From Silanimonas sp044377035 (GTDB lineage Bacteria > Pseudomonadota > Gammaproteobacteria > Xanthomonadales > Xanthomonadaceae): a DNA stretch of 64,000 nucleotides. How positions within the stretch are numbered: the first letter of the stretch is position 1; every line of letters starts with the position of its first letter. Below, piece after piece: positions 7,900 to 17,035 of this stretch. The stretch spans positions 1-64,000 of the forward strand of contig NZ_JBILJW010000001.1 in the NCBI RefSeq assembly GCF_044377035.1, given 5' to 3'. The position numbers were made by a program, and so were the translations under genes. Under the pieces are notes generated by a model. That model saw only the letters and a program-made list of their open reading frames with translations, was not told the DNA's origin and did not search any database.

Positions 7900-8499
7900 A
7901 TGAGCAGCTCCCTGCTTGAGCAACTGATCGAGGGTTTGCGCGTGCTGCCGGGCGTGGGCGCGAAGAGCGCCCAGCGCATGGCTTACCACCTGCTGGAGCG
8001 TGACCGCGAGGGCGCGTCGCGGCTGGCGGAGCGCTTGCAGGCCGCGGTCGAGCGGATCCGCCATTGCGTGCAATGCCGGGATTTCAGCGAGACCGAGGTC
8101 TGCGCGATTTGCGCCAGCGCCTCGCGCGACCGCAGCGTGCTGTGCATCGTCGAGACGCCGGCCGATCGCCTGGCCATCGAGCAGGCCACCGGCTACCGCG
8201 GCCTGTACTTCGTGCTGCAGGGTCGGCTTTCGCCGCTGGATGGGATCGGGCCGCGCCAGCTCGGGCTCGATCTGCTCGGCGCACGCCTCGCCGCCGGCGA
8301 GGTGCGCGAGATGATCATCGCGACGAACCCCACCGTCGAAGGCGAGGCCACCGCGCATTACCTCGCGCAGATGGCGCGTGCAGCGGGCGTCACGCCGAGC
8401 CGCCTCGCACAGGGCCTGCCGCTCGGCGGCGAACTGGAGTACGTCGACCGCGGCACGCTGGCGCACGCCTTCGGGCAACGCAGCGAAGCGGCGGGCTGA
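7900..8499 (+). CDS. recR: Recombination mediator RecR
   Basis: A 199-residue recombination protein that works with RecO (also in this window) to load RecA onto SSB-coated single-stranded DNA in the RecF pathway. It shows an N-terminal helix-hairpin-helix (LRVLPGVGAKSAQRMA), a four-cysteine zinc finger (Cys56, 59, 68, 71) and a Toprim domain beginning LCIVETPADRLAIE with the conserved GLSPLDGIGP-like loop. Length matches the family (about 200). It is the last gene of the dnaX-ybaB-recR operon. Confidence 0.96.
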   Translation: MSSSLLEQLIEGLRVLPGVGAKSAQRMAYHLLERDREGASRLAERLQAAVERIRHCVQCRDFSETEVCAICASASRDRSVLCIVETPADRLAIEQATGYRGLYFVLQGRLSPLDGIGPRQLGLDLLGARLAAGEVREMIIATNPTVEGEATAHYLAQMARAAGVTPSRLAQGLPLGGELEYVDRGTLAHAFGQRSEAAG

Positions 8500-8559
8500 A
8501 GCGGGCTACACCGCGCCGCGCGGCGCTGGCATGCTCGTGGTGGACCGTTGGAGCCGACC

Positions 8560-8904
8560 ATGCCCGAGACGATTTTCGACAAGATCATCCGCCGCGAGAT
8601 TCCCGCCGACATCGTCTTCGAGGACGACCACGTGCTCGCCTTCCGTGACATCGCGCCGAAGGCGCCGGTGCACGTGCTGTTCATCCCGAAGCAGCCGATC
8701 GCCACCCTCAACGACGCCACGCCGGCGCAGGCCGAACTACTCGGGCGGCTGATGCTGTCGGCCGCCGGCTGGGCCAAGGCGCAGGGCTTCGCGGAGAACG
8801 GCTACCGCGTGGTGATGAACTGCAACGGTGACGGCGGCCAGACGGTGTTCCACATCCACCTGCACCTGCTGGCTGGCCGCGCGATGGCCTGGCCACCCGG
8901 TTGA
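8560..8904 (+). CDS. HIT family protein (HinT-like purine nucleoside phosphoramidase)
   Basis: A 114-residue histidine-triad protein. The triad HIHLHLL places His98, His100 and His102 around the nucleotide phosphate, with ETIFDKIIRREIPA at the N-terminus as in HinT. Such enzymes hydrolyse AMP-lysine and other adenosine phosphoramidates. The start is the ATG of MPETIF rather than an in-frame TTG 12 bases upstream. The end is slightly early compared with E. coli HinT (119), which leaves a short WPPG tail. Confidence 0.9.
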   Translation: MPETIFDKIIRREIPADIVFEDDHVLAFRDIAPKAPVHVLFIPKQPIATLNDATPAQAELLGRLMLSAAGWAKAQGFAENGYRVVMNCNGDGGQTVFHIHLHLLAGRAMAWPPG

Positions 8905-8909
8905 GGCCT

Positions 8910-10859
8910 TCAGCGCGGGCGGTGGCGCTTGAGCGCTTCGATCAATGCCGCCCGCTCGTGGTCGGCATCGGTGTTGGACGGCGCATAGCGCTGCGCGATG
9001 AACCGGCGGACGAGGGCCTCCGCGTCGTCCGCAGCGGACGGCGTGGACGCGCCTGAGCGCAAGCGTTCGAGGAAGGCCTCGGCAGTCTCATTCGGGCGTT
9101 TTTCCATGCCGCGTTTCGCCCAGCGCCTGAGGAACCCGCGCCAAGCGCGTAGCAGGGGGTCGCGTTCGCCTTTCGGTGGCCACATCAACACCAGCAGGGT
9201 GAGGCCGAGGGCGATGCCTGCGGCGATGACGAAGGCTTGGCCGACCGCCAGCGGATCGGTATTCCTCCATCCCAAGGACTGGAGGAGCCTGATCTGCCGG
9301 ATCGCGTCATAGCCGACAACGAAGTTGTTCCACGCTTCGCGGATGCTGTCGCCAAAGTCGAGGACCGGACGAAGTGCATCGCCAAAGCCGCCGTCAAGAT
9401 CGTAGACGGTATCGAATACCCGCTCGGGGGCGACAGCTGCGGTGGGGTCGATGCGAATCCATCCCTCGCCCTGCAGCCAAACTTCCGCCCATGCGTGGGC
9501 GTTAAGCTGTCGGATCACCCAGTAGTCGCCCACGCGGTTTCTCTCACCACCGGCGTACCCGGTGACGACGCGGGCGGGGATTCCGGCGCCGCGCATCAGA
9601 ATCACGAAGGCTGAGCTGAAGTGCTCGCAGAAGCCTTCCTGCGTGTCGAAGAGGAATTCATCCGCAGTGTGGCGACCCAGCGGTGGGGCGGTGATGCTGT
9701 AGGCATGCTCGGCATTGAACCATTCGAGCACCCGTGCGATGTAGGCGCGATCTCCAACGGATGTTTGGCGCCAAAGACGTGCGCGCTCCAGCGTGCGTGG
9801 GTTGAAAGCGTTCGGAAGTGCCAAATAGGCATTCCGTAGTGCCTCGGGAAGCTCTGGCTGGAAGGCGCGGGCGGGGGAAGCTTGGAGTTCGAACTGGGCA
9901 ACGCTTCTCAGTGGATAGCGGCTCCGCAGCGTGGCATCCGATCCGAGTTCCAGGGAGTTCGGCCAAGCAGCGGGCGATTCCAACGCGAACACGTAGCGGT
10001 GCTCGCTCGGCTCGATGGTCAATGTGTAGTGGACCCTGTCGGCTTCGGCCGGCATGGAGGGGGGCGGAACACCGCCGAAGCCCTGCAGTCGAGACCAAGT
10101 CCGTCCGTCGAATCGACCAAGGACGGGGCCTCGCCAGTACATGGCGTGAACATCCGGGGCGGAGCCCTTGAAACGAACTCGGAAGGCGGGGCGGTCATTG
10201 CCGACGAAGTCGAGCCAATCGCCGGGCGACATGGATTCGCTTATTCCTGTTCGGGCGACGGCGTTCTCTGGAAGCCCCCAAAGGGGCGCGGGGAGTCGCG
10301 GGAACAGCCAATAGCCCACGAAGGCGAGAGGCAGGGCGAGCAGGACGCTGCGTCCCAGCTCCAAAACTTCGCGCCGCACCGGCTTGGGTGCAGCCGGGGC
10401 TTGGGCCAATCGTCCCATCGCCAGCAGCACGCCGATGGCGGCCAGCAGGCCGAGGGCGAGGGTGATCGGCCCCTGGTCTTGCAGGAAAGCGGCGAACGGC
10501 GCGAACAGGGCATAGGCGACCACGCGCTTGGCGTCGTCGAACTCGCGCAGCTCGGACAGCTTCAGCACCAGCATCGAGAGCATCAGCGCGCTACCGGCAT
10601 CGCGTCCCACGCGGAATCCAAAGCCGACCAGCACGGCACCGGTGATCACCACGACCAGCAGCAGGCGCAGCGCGAGCGGGAGTGGCTTGCGAAGCGCGCT
10701 CCAGCCCGAAACCAGGGCGACGGCGCCGATGCCCATCCCGACCGTTTCCGGCAGGTGCAGCAGCAGGGGCAGGGCGGCGGCCAGCACGGCGACCACCACG
10801 GCGCGTCGCAGCGCGGGCGTCAGCGTGGCGCGACTCACGGGGTCCGCGGTCGCACTCAT
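8910..10859 (-). CDS. TgpA-type membrane transglutaminase-like protein
   Basis: A 649-residue inner-membrane protein. About five to six membrane segments fill residues 18-190, a periplasmic transglutaminase-like domain spans roughly 220-540, and a last membrane helix lies near 580 with a cytoplasmic tail. The papain-like triad is complete: Cys411 in EGFCEHFSS, His455 in NAHAWAEVW and Asp471 in IRIDPTAAV. The related Pseudomonas aeruginosa TgpA is essential, but the substrate of the family is not settled. It is the last gene of a MoxR-DUF58-transglutaminase operon and its ATG overlaps the DUF58 stop (ATGA), pointing to coupled synthesis. Confidence 0.88.
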   Translation of the reverse strand: MSATADPVSRATLTPALRRAVVVAVLAAALPLLLHLPETVGMGIGAVALVSGWSALRKPLPLALRLLLVVVITGAVLVGFGFRVGRDAGSALMLSMLVLKLSELREFDDAKRVVAYALFAPFAAFLQDQGPITLALGLLAAIGVLLAMGRLAQAPAAPKPVRREVLELGRSVLLALPLAFVGYWLFPRLPAPLWGLPENAVARTGISESMSPGDWLDFVGNDRPAFRVRFKGSAPDVHAMYWRGPVLGRFDGRTWSRLQGFGGVPPPSMPAEADRVHYTLTIEPSEHRYVFALESPAAWPNSLELGSDATLRSRYPLRSVAQFELQASPARAFQPELPEALRNAYLALPNAFNPRTLERARLWRQTSVGDRAYIARVLEWFNAEHAYSITAPPLGRHTADEFLFDTQEGFCEHFSSAFVILMRGAGIPARVVTGYAGGERNRVGDYWVIRQLNAHAWAEVWLQGEGWIRIDPTAAVAPERVFDTVYDLDGGFGDALRPVLDFGDSIREAWNNFVVGYDAIRQIRLLQSLGWRNTDPLAVGQAFVIAAGIALGLTLLVLMWPPKGERDPLLRAWRGFLRRWAKRGMEKRPNETAEAFLERLRSGASTPSAADDAEALVRRFIAQRYAPSNTDADHERAALIEALKRHRPR

Positions 10860-11842
10860 GCACCGGCCTCCGGGAGCAGGGCCAGGGCCCGCAGGCAGGC
10901 GTGGCGATGTTCCGGCCCGCGTGCCGGCCCCAGCGTGGTGCCGGGGATCTGCAGGCGATAGCGACGGCCTTCGCGCTCGGCCTCCAGCACCCATCGCGCC
11001 AGCCGGGCGATGCGCTGCTCATGCGGCAGATGGCGCAGCGCCTGCCAATCGAGCATCACGTCGCGCGCCACGCCGGCTTCGTACTCGCGGACCATCAGGC
11101 GATCGAGCCGGGCGCTGGCCTTCCAGGCGATCTGCCGCGGCGCGTCGCCATTCCGGTAGTCGCGGAGGTGGTGGGTGTCCTCGCCGCTGCGCTGCGCGCG
11201 AGGCTGCCGCGCGCCGTCGCTGGCCGCGCCAGGCAGCGGCGGGCCGCTGCGTTCCAGCGCCGGGTAGACGAGAACGCGCTGCTGCGGCCGCCACCAGCTC
11301 CACGCGCGCGCGAGGCCGAGTGGGCGCGTGGTGCTGAGGCGCAGTCGCCCGAGGTCCATCAGGCCGCGTCGCGCGGTCGGGATCGTCAGTTCGACCTCGG
11401 CGTCCGCTCCGGTGACGTGCAGGCCAACGGGCAGGTCCACGGCCTCGCCGGTCGCGGCGCGAAGCTGCACCCCTTCGCGCGATCGCTTTCCGGATTCGAG
11501 GCGCAGCCTCAGCGCCAGCGATTCACCCGCGTGCACCGGCTCGGCATGCAGCGCGGTGAGGCGCAGGCCGGAAAGCCGCAGATGGGCGAGCACCACGCCG
11601 TTATGCACGATCGCCGCCAGCAGGAAAGCCAGCATCAGGCCGGGGTTGTTGTTGTAGTTCAGCGCGCCGAGCAGCATGCCCAGCACCAACACGCCGACCA
11701 GCAGCCCTTGCCGCGTCGGCAGGACATAGATGCGTTTGCGGTCGAGGGTGATCGGCAGCGGCTCCGGCTTCCGCCCGCGTACGAAGGGCAGCCGCGCGAG
11801 GCCGTCGTCGATGCGCTCGAGCACGTCGGGTCGGGACGGCAT
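10856..11842 (-). CDS. DUF58 domain protein
   Basis: A 328-residue protein with two N-terminal membrane helices (about 48-62 and 68-88) and a cytoplasmic vWA-like DUF58 region. The family motif is seen as HHLRDYRNGDAPRQIAWKASAR (DYxxGDxxRxIxWK), about residues 222-243. DUF58 proteins accompany MoxR ATPases and probably act as their client or scaffold; the reaction is unknown. It starts 2 bp after the MoxR gene and overlaps the transglutaminase gene by 4 bp. Confidence 0.85.
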   Translation of the reverse strand: MPSRPDVLERIDDGLARLPFVRGRKPEPLPITLDRKRIYVLPTRQGLLVGVLVLGMLLGALNYNNNPGLMLAFLLAAIVHNGVVLAHLRLSGLRLTALHAEPVHAGESLALRLRLESGKRSREGVQLRAATGEAVDLPVGLHVTGADAEVELTIPTARRGLMDLGRLRLSTTRPLGLARAWSWWRPQQRVLVYPALERSGPPLPGAASDGARQPRAQRSGEDTHHLRDYRNGDAPRQIAWKASARLDRLMVREYEAGVARDVMLDWQALRHLPHEQRIARLARWVLEAEREGRRYRLQIPGTTLGPARGPEHRHACLRALALLPEAGA

Positions 11843-11844
11843 CG

Positions 11845-12804
<960 letters not shown>

Positions 12805-12835
12805 TTCGGCTGCAGGGGAAGGCGTCGAGTCTCGC

Positions 12836-14395
12836 ATGGCGGATTCGTCGGCCCGCGTGAAGTTCATCGCGCTCTGGGCGCTGCTGCTGGTCGCGAAACT
12901 CGCCTTCGCCGCGAGCATGCCCCTGTTCGGCGACGAGGCCTTCTACGCGTGGGAGGCGCTGCATCCCGCGTGGGCCTATTCCGACCTGCCGGGTGGCACG
13001 GCCGCGGCCGTGGTGGTGGGTTCGGCCTTGTTCGATGGGCTGCCGCTGCCTCGCGAGCTCGGCGTGCGACTCGTCTTTCTCCTGGCCGGTGCCGCGATCC
13101 CGTGGCTGGTGGTCCGCATCGCGCGCCGTCTGGGCACGTGCGAGCAGGCATGGCGTGCGGGGCTTTGGAGCCTGCCGATCCCGCTGCTCATGCCGATGGG
13201 CGTGATGGCCTTGCCCGACGCTTTGATGACGCTGGCAGCCCTGCTCGCCCTCGATGCCTGTGCCGGCCTGCTGCACGACGACGAGGCGCCGCGAGGCCGG
13301 CTTTATGCGCAGTTCGCGATCGCCCTCGCCCTCGGCGCACTGACCCACTACCGTTTCGGCCCGATCCTGCTAGTCGGTGCCGCTGCATTCTTCGCGGCGG
13401 GTGGGTGGCGCCGGCGCGGGGATGCCGGCCTTTGGCTGGCGCTGCTTGTCGGTGCCGCGGCTTGGTGGCCGATCATCCAGTACAACCTCGAGATGCAGGG
13501 CGCGGGCCTGCACTTCCAACTCGTGGAACGGCATCCCTGGCACTTCAACGCGAAAGGCCTGTTGCAGCCGCTGCTGCAGGCGGTGATCACCACGCCGCTG
13601 CTCTATGGCCTGTTCGGCTGGGCCCTGTGGGCGAATCGCCGGGCGGCGAAGCCCGCCGTGCGTTTCGTCGCACTGGCCGGCGGCGGGCTTTGGCTGCTCT
13701 ACGCGTTACTTGCGCCCTTCGTCGACAAGGCGCGGTTCTCCTTGCACTGGCCCGTTCCCGCCTACCTGTTGGCCGCGGCCTTGCTTCCGATCGCCCTTGA
13801 TGCCGCGAGAAGTCGTTGGGCCGGGCGCCTGATGCCCTGGGCAGCGGGCATGGCTGCGGGTGCGACGGCCCTGATGCTGGCGGCCTTCGTCCTGCCTTCG
13901 TCGCCGAAGCTGGCGGCACGCGCCGCCGGGACCGCGTTCTATCCGGACAACTTCGTCGGCTGGGAGGAGATCGCCGTTGCGCTGCGGCCCCGCTTGGCCG
14001 AGGGCGATGTCTTGATCGCCGACCACTTCATGCTCGCCGCACAGCTCAGTTTTTCGCTCGGTGGCCGCGCCGAGGTATTCGTCCTCGACCATTGGAACAA
14101 CCACAAGCATGGCCGCGCGCCGCAGATCGCCCTGTGGGGCTACGACGAGGCGGCGCTGTCGCGCCTTGCGCCCGGCACGCGCGCGTGGATCGCTTTCGAA
14201 GTCGCCGAGACACCGGAGCGCGACCACGCGGCGTGGGTGGCGCGTCCGTGCCGCTGGTTCGAATCCACGGAGTACGTCGCCACTATCGAAGGCCCCGGCG
14301 GCGGCAAGCGCTTCTGGCTTTACCGCGGCGTCCGCCGCGAGGGCTCGATGGAGCCGTCCGACCTCGCCTGCGACGCCCAGCCGCCGGCCCGATAG
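12836..14395 (+). CDS. Membrane glycosyltransferase, ArnT/PMT-like (family 39 type)
   Basis: A 519-residue polytopic membrane protein with about ten to twelve hydrophobic segments through residue 370 and a soluble C-terminal domain after it. The first periplasmic loop carries GDEAFYAWEALHP, the acidic DE motif expected for polyprenyl-phosphate-sugar dependent transferases such as ArnT. It would move a sugar from an undecaprenyl-phosphate donor onto lipid A, protein or another glycan in the periplasm; donor and acceptor are unknown. The start ATG (MADSSARVKF) lies 14 bases after AGGGGAAGG; an in-frame ATG at 12799 is an alternative. Confidence 0.8.
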   Translation: MADSSARVKFIALWALLLVAKLAFAASMPLFGDEAFYAWEALHPAWAYSDLPGGTAAAVVVGSALFDGLPLPRELGVRLVFLLAGAAIPWLVVRIARRLGTCEQAWRAGLWSLPIPLLMPMGVMALPDALMTLAALLALDACAGLLHDDEAPRGRLYAQFAIALALGALTHYRFGPILLVGAAAFFAAGGWRRRGDAGLWLALLVGAAAWWPIIQYNLEMQGAGLHFQLVERHPWHFNAKGLLQPLLQAVITTPLLYGLFGWALWANRRAAKPAVRFVALAGGGLWLLYALLAPFVDKARFSLHWPVPAYLLAAALLPIALDAARSRWAGRLMPWAAGMAAGATALMLAAFVLPSSPKLAARAAGTAFYPDNFVGWEEIAVALRPRLAEGDVLIADHFMLAAQLSFSLGGRAEVFVLDHWNNHKHGRAPQIALWGYDEAALSRLAPGTRAWIAFEVAETPERDHAAWVARPCRWFESTEYVATIEGPGGGKRFWLYRGVRREGSMEPSDLACDAQPPAR

Positions 14396-14413
14396 GTCGG
14401 GGCCGTCCGGTCC

Positions 14414-14914
14414 TCAGCCTTGGGGGACGTCTCCGTCGGTCGCACGGCGCAACGACGCGGGTTCGCGCAGCGCGGCTTCATGGGCCGCATCGGTGGCCTG
14501 GGTCAGGGCGTCACCCGCTGATTCCAGCGCGGCCAGCTGCTCGGCCAGGCGGTTGTGGGCCCGTTGCAGGGCGGCACGGGCGTCGTCCAGCTCGAGGCGC
14601 GTCGCGCGAAGGCCGTTCGACTGGATCCACAGCCGGTGCTGCAGCAAGTCGCGCTTGGCCTCGCGGATCAGTGGCTCGCCGTCCAGCGCCTGTTGCGCGC
14701 CCGAGCCGAGATCGCCCGCCAGGCGGCCGACGACGCTCCGCCATGCCGTCATGCGCTCGCTGGCGCGGGCCAGCAGGGTCTGGACGGCATCGGCGAGGTC
14801 CAGAAGTTCACGCAGGCGCCGTTCGCGGACCCGGCGCCCGCGGTAGAAGATCCCCACGCCCGCGGCGAGCAGCACGAAGGCGACGAGGGCGAGGGTGGAA
14901 AAACCGAAGTCCAT
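14414..14914 (-). CDS. Hypothetical membrane-anchored coiled-coil protein
   Basis: A 166-residue protein I do not recognise. One N-terminal membrane helix (about residues 8-25, LALVAFVLLAAGVGIFYR) is followed by a basic stretch RGRRVRERRLRE and then about 120 residues of continuous helix rich in Ala, Leu, Glu, Arg and Gln with heptad-like spacing, suggesting a coiled coil facing the cytoplasm. Its start faces away from the yceD-rpmF operon, so the region between may hold two promoters. No enzymatic motif is present. Confidence 0.65.
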   Translation of the reverse strand: MDFGFSTLALVAFVLLAAGVGIFYRGRRVRERRLRELLDLADAVQTLLARASERMTAWRSVVGRLAGDLGSGAQQALDGEPLIREAKRDLLQHRLWIQSNGLRATRLELDDARAALQRAHNRLAEQLAALESAGDALTQATDAAHEAALREPASLRRATDGDVPQG

Positions 14915-15020
14915 GCGGAACCGGGTTCGAGGGTGGGGGTCGAGTGTGCCCCCCGCGCTTCGCGCAGGGCAACGCGGGGGCGGCGAAGCGCTGGCGTCTG
15001 AACGGCCCCAGGTCCTTGAT

Positions 15021-15049
15021 TTGACACAGGGGGCGGCCCTGCTTAACCT
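15021..15049 (+). promoter_or_regulatory. Sigma-70 promoter of yceD-rpmF
   Basis: TTGACA at 15021-15026 is a perfect -35 box; 17 bases later TAACCT (15044-15049) is a moderate -10 box. The predicted transcription start is near 15056, only about 3 bases before the yceD ATG. Confidence 0.65.
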
Positions 15050-15058
15050 TGCGCGCTT

Positions 15059-15592
15059 ATGTCCGCGACCTCGCTTTCCGTGGTGGACGCATGGCGGATG
15101 GTTTCCGCCGCGCGCATCTTCACCGGCCGCGTCCCGCTGTCCTCCTTCACCCGGCTCGCCGGCCTGCTGGCGGACACCGAGGGCGAGTGCCGCTACGAGA
15201 TCGAGTTCGGGCGTGATCTCTCCGGTCTGGCGACGATCGACATCGTCGCCGAGGCCGAGTTGCCGCTGGTTTGCCAGCGGTCGCTCGAGCGCTTCCTGTA
15301 CCCGGTGTCGTCGCGGCAGCAGCTTGGTCTGCTGGCCGACGAATCGGAAGAGGCCGCGCTCCCGGAAGGGGTCGAGCCCGCCCTGGTGGGCCCGGATGGC
15401 ACGTTGCACCCGCTGGAACTGGTCGAGGATGAACTGATCCTCGCGGTGCCGGCCTTCCCGGTGAAGCCGGGCAGCGCGGAAGTGGAGGCGGTCTGGAACG
15501 ACGCCGTCGCCGAAGCGGAAGAAGAACAACCCAGAACCAACCCTTTCGCCGCGCTCACCGCGCTGAAAGGCCGCAAGACCCTCGGAGATTGA
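15059..15592 (+). CDS. yceD: YceD/DUF177 family 23S rRNA accumulation protein
   Basis: A 177-residue soluble acidic protein of the DUF177 family, which in E. coli and plants is needed for normal 23S rRNA levels. Motifs include CQRSLERFLYPV in place of the family CQRCLEP segment, then acidic DDESEEA-like and PFAALTALK near the C-terminus, the last a strong YceD hallmark. It is followed after 3 bp by rpmF, the universal partner. No Shine-Dalgarno precedes the ATG, and the promoter -10 box is only 10 bases upstream, so the message may be nearly leaderless. Confidence 0.9.
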   Translation: MSATSLSVVDAWRMVSAARIFTGRVPLSSFTRLAGLLADTEGECRYEIEFGRDLSGLATIDIVAEAELPLVCQRSLERFLYPVSSRQQLGLLADESEEAALPEGVEPALVGPDGTLHPLELVEDELILAVPAFPVKPGSAEVEAVWNDAVAEAEEEQPRTNPFAALTALKGRKTLGD

Positions 15593-15595
15593 CCC

Positions 15596-15790
15596 ATGGC
15601 CGTCCAGAAATCCCGCGTCACCCCGTCCCGTCGTGGCCAGCGCCGCTCGCACGATGCGCTTTCCGCCAAGCAGCTCGCCACCGACCCGACCAGCGGTGAG
15701 ACGCACCTGCGCCACCACGTCACCGCCGACGGCTTCTACCGCGGCAAGAAGGTGATCGACACCAAGTCGAAGGTTTCCGACGCCGAGTGA
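15596..15790 (+). CDS. rpmF: 50S ribosomal protein L32
   Basis: A 64-residue basic protein with the L32 start MAVQKSRVTPSRRGQRRSHD and the segment LRHHVTADGFYRGKKVI. It lacks the zinc-binding cysteines found in some L32 forms, so it is the C- type. It shares the yceD promoter and ends 84 bp before a strong terminator. Confidence 0.97.
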   Translation: MAVQKSRVTPSRRGQRRSHDALSAKQLATDPTSGETHLRHHVTADGFYRGKKVIDTKSKVSDAE

Positions 15791-15874
15791 TCGGCCGGCA
15801 TGGCGCCCGGCGCCAGCCTTCAGACCGTCCTCGGGGGGCTTGCCAATGGCGGCTCTCCGGGTGACGCTGCGATG

Positions 15875-15907
15875 ACGCGACGGTTCGCCCCGTCGCGTTT
15901 CGTTTTT
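15875..15907 (+). terminator. Rho-independent terminator after rpmF
   Basis: A 9-bp stem ACGCGACGG/CCGTCGCGT (15875-15883 with 15890-15898) with a 6-base loop is followed by TTCGTTTTT. It separates the yceD-rpmF transcript from fabH. Confidence 0.88.
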
Positions 15908-15960
15908 CTGCGCCACCGTACGCCCGCGAAGGGCGCCGGGGTGCCCTGGAGCCTTCGAGA

Positions 15961-16935
15961 ATGACCGTCTATTCGCGCATCGCCGGCACCGGTAGCTATC
16001 TGCCGGAGAAGATCCTCACCAACGCCGACCTCGAGAAGATCGTCGAGACCTCGGACCAGTGGATCCGCGAGCGCACCGGCATCCAGCAGCGCCACATCGC
16101 CGCCGAAGGCCAGACCACCGTCGACCTCGCCGAGCAGGCCGCGCTGCGCGCGATGGAGGCGGCCGGCGTGACCGGCGCCGACCTCGACCTGATCGTCATG
16201 GGCACCACAACGCCCGACATCATCTTCCCGAGCTCCGCCTGCCTGCTGCAGGCGCGCCTTGGCGCCAACGGTTGCCCGGCCTTCGACGTCAACGCCGCCT
16301 GCTCGGGTTTCATCTTCGCGCTCACCACCGCGGACAAATTCATCCGCAGCGGCGCGGCCAAGACGGTGCTGGTCGTCGGTGCCGAGACCCTGACGCGCAT
16401 GCTCGACTGGTCGGACCGCAACACCTGCGTGTTGTTCGGCGACGGTGCTGGCGCCGTGGTGCTGAAAGCCGACGCCGAGACCGGCATCCTGAGTACGCAC
16501 CTGCATTCCGACGGCGGCAAGAAAGAGCTGCTGTACAACCCGGTCGGCGTGTCCGCGGGCTTCAAGCTCGACGAGAAGAACGCCGGCGTGCGCGTGCTGA
16601 TGGCGGGCAGTGACGTCTTCAAGTACGCGGTGAAGGCGTTGGACAGCGTCGTGGACGAGGCCCTCGAAGCCAACGGCATCGACAAGACCCAGCTCGACTG
16701 GCTGATCCCTCACCAGGCCAACCTGCGCATCATCGAAGCGACCGCCAAGCGCCTCGCCATGCCGATGGACCGCGTGGTGCTCACCGTGCACAAGCACGGC
16801 AACACCTCGGCGGCGTCGGTGCCGCTGGCGCTGGACGAGGCCGTGCGCACGGGCAAGGTGCAGCGCGGCCAGCTGGTGCTGATGGAAGCCTTCGGCGGCG
16901 GCTTCACCTGGGGCTCGGCGCTGATGCGCTACTGA
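15961..16935 (+). CDS. fabH: Beta-ketoacyl-ACP synthase III
   Basis: The 324-residue enzyme that starts fatty acid synthesis by condensing an acyl-CoA with malonyl-ACP. The catalytic triad is seen as Cys114 (NAACSGF), His251 (IPHQANLR) and Asn281 (KHGNTSAAS), matching the E. coli positions and length. The start ATG follows GGAGCCTTCGAGA, giving a plausible ribosome site. It opens the fab cluster; the usual upstream neighbour plsX is not here. Confidence 0.97.
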   Translation: MTVYSRIAGTGSYLPEKILTNADLEKIVETSDQWIRERTGIQQRHIAAEGQTTVDLAEQAALRAMEAAGVTGADLDLIVMGTTTPDIIFPSSACLLQARLGANGCPAFDVNAACSGFIFALTTADKFIRSGAAKTVLVVGAETLTRMLDWSDRNTCVLFGDGAGAVVLKADAETGILSTHLHSDGGKKELLYNPVGVSAGFKLDEKNAGVRVLMAGSDVFKYAVKALDSVVDEALEANGIDKTQLDWLIPHQANLRIIEATAKRLAMPMDRVVLTVHKHGNTSAASVPLALDEAVRTGKVQRGQLVLMEAFGGGFTWGSALMRY

Positions 16936-17035
16936 GCCCTCGGGCCCGGCGGGGCGGCGCCATACCGCCTCGTACAGACGGATTTGCGCGGGCGGCCCTA
17001 TCATGGCCGCCCGTCTCGTTTTCCGGACCCGCTGC

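Noticed and set aside
5511..7979. Long minus-strand open frame (822 codons) antisense to dnaX, ybaB and recR
   Set aside because: It is a shadow of GC-rich coding sequence: it lies opposite well-supported genes, has arginine- and histidine-rich composition and no family motif.
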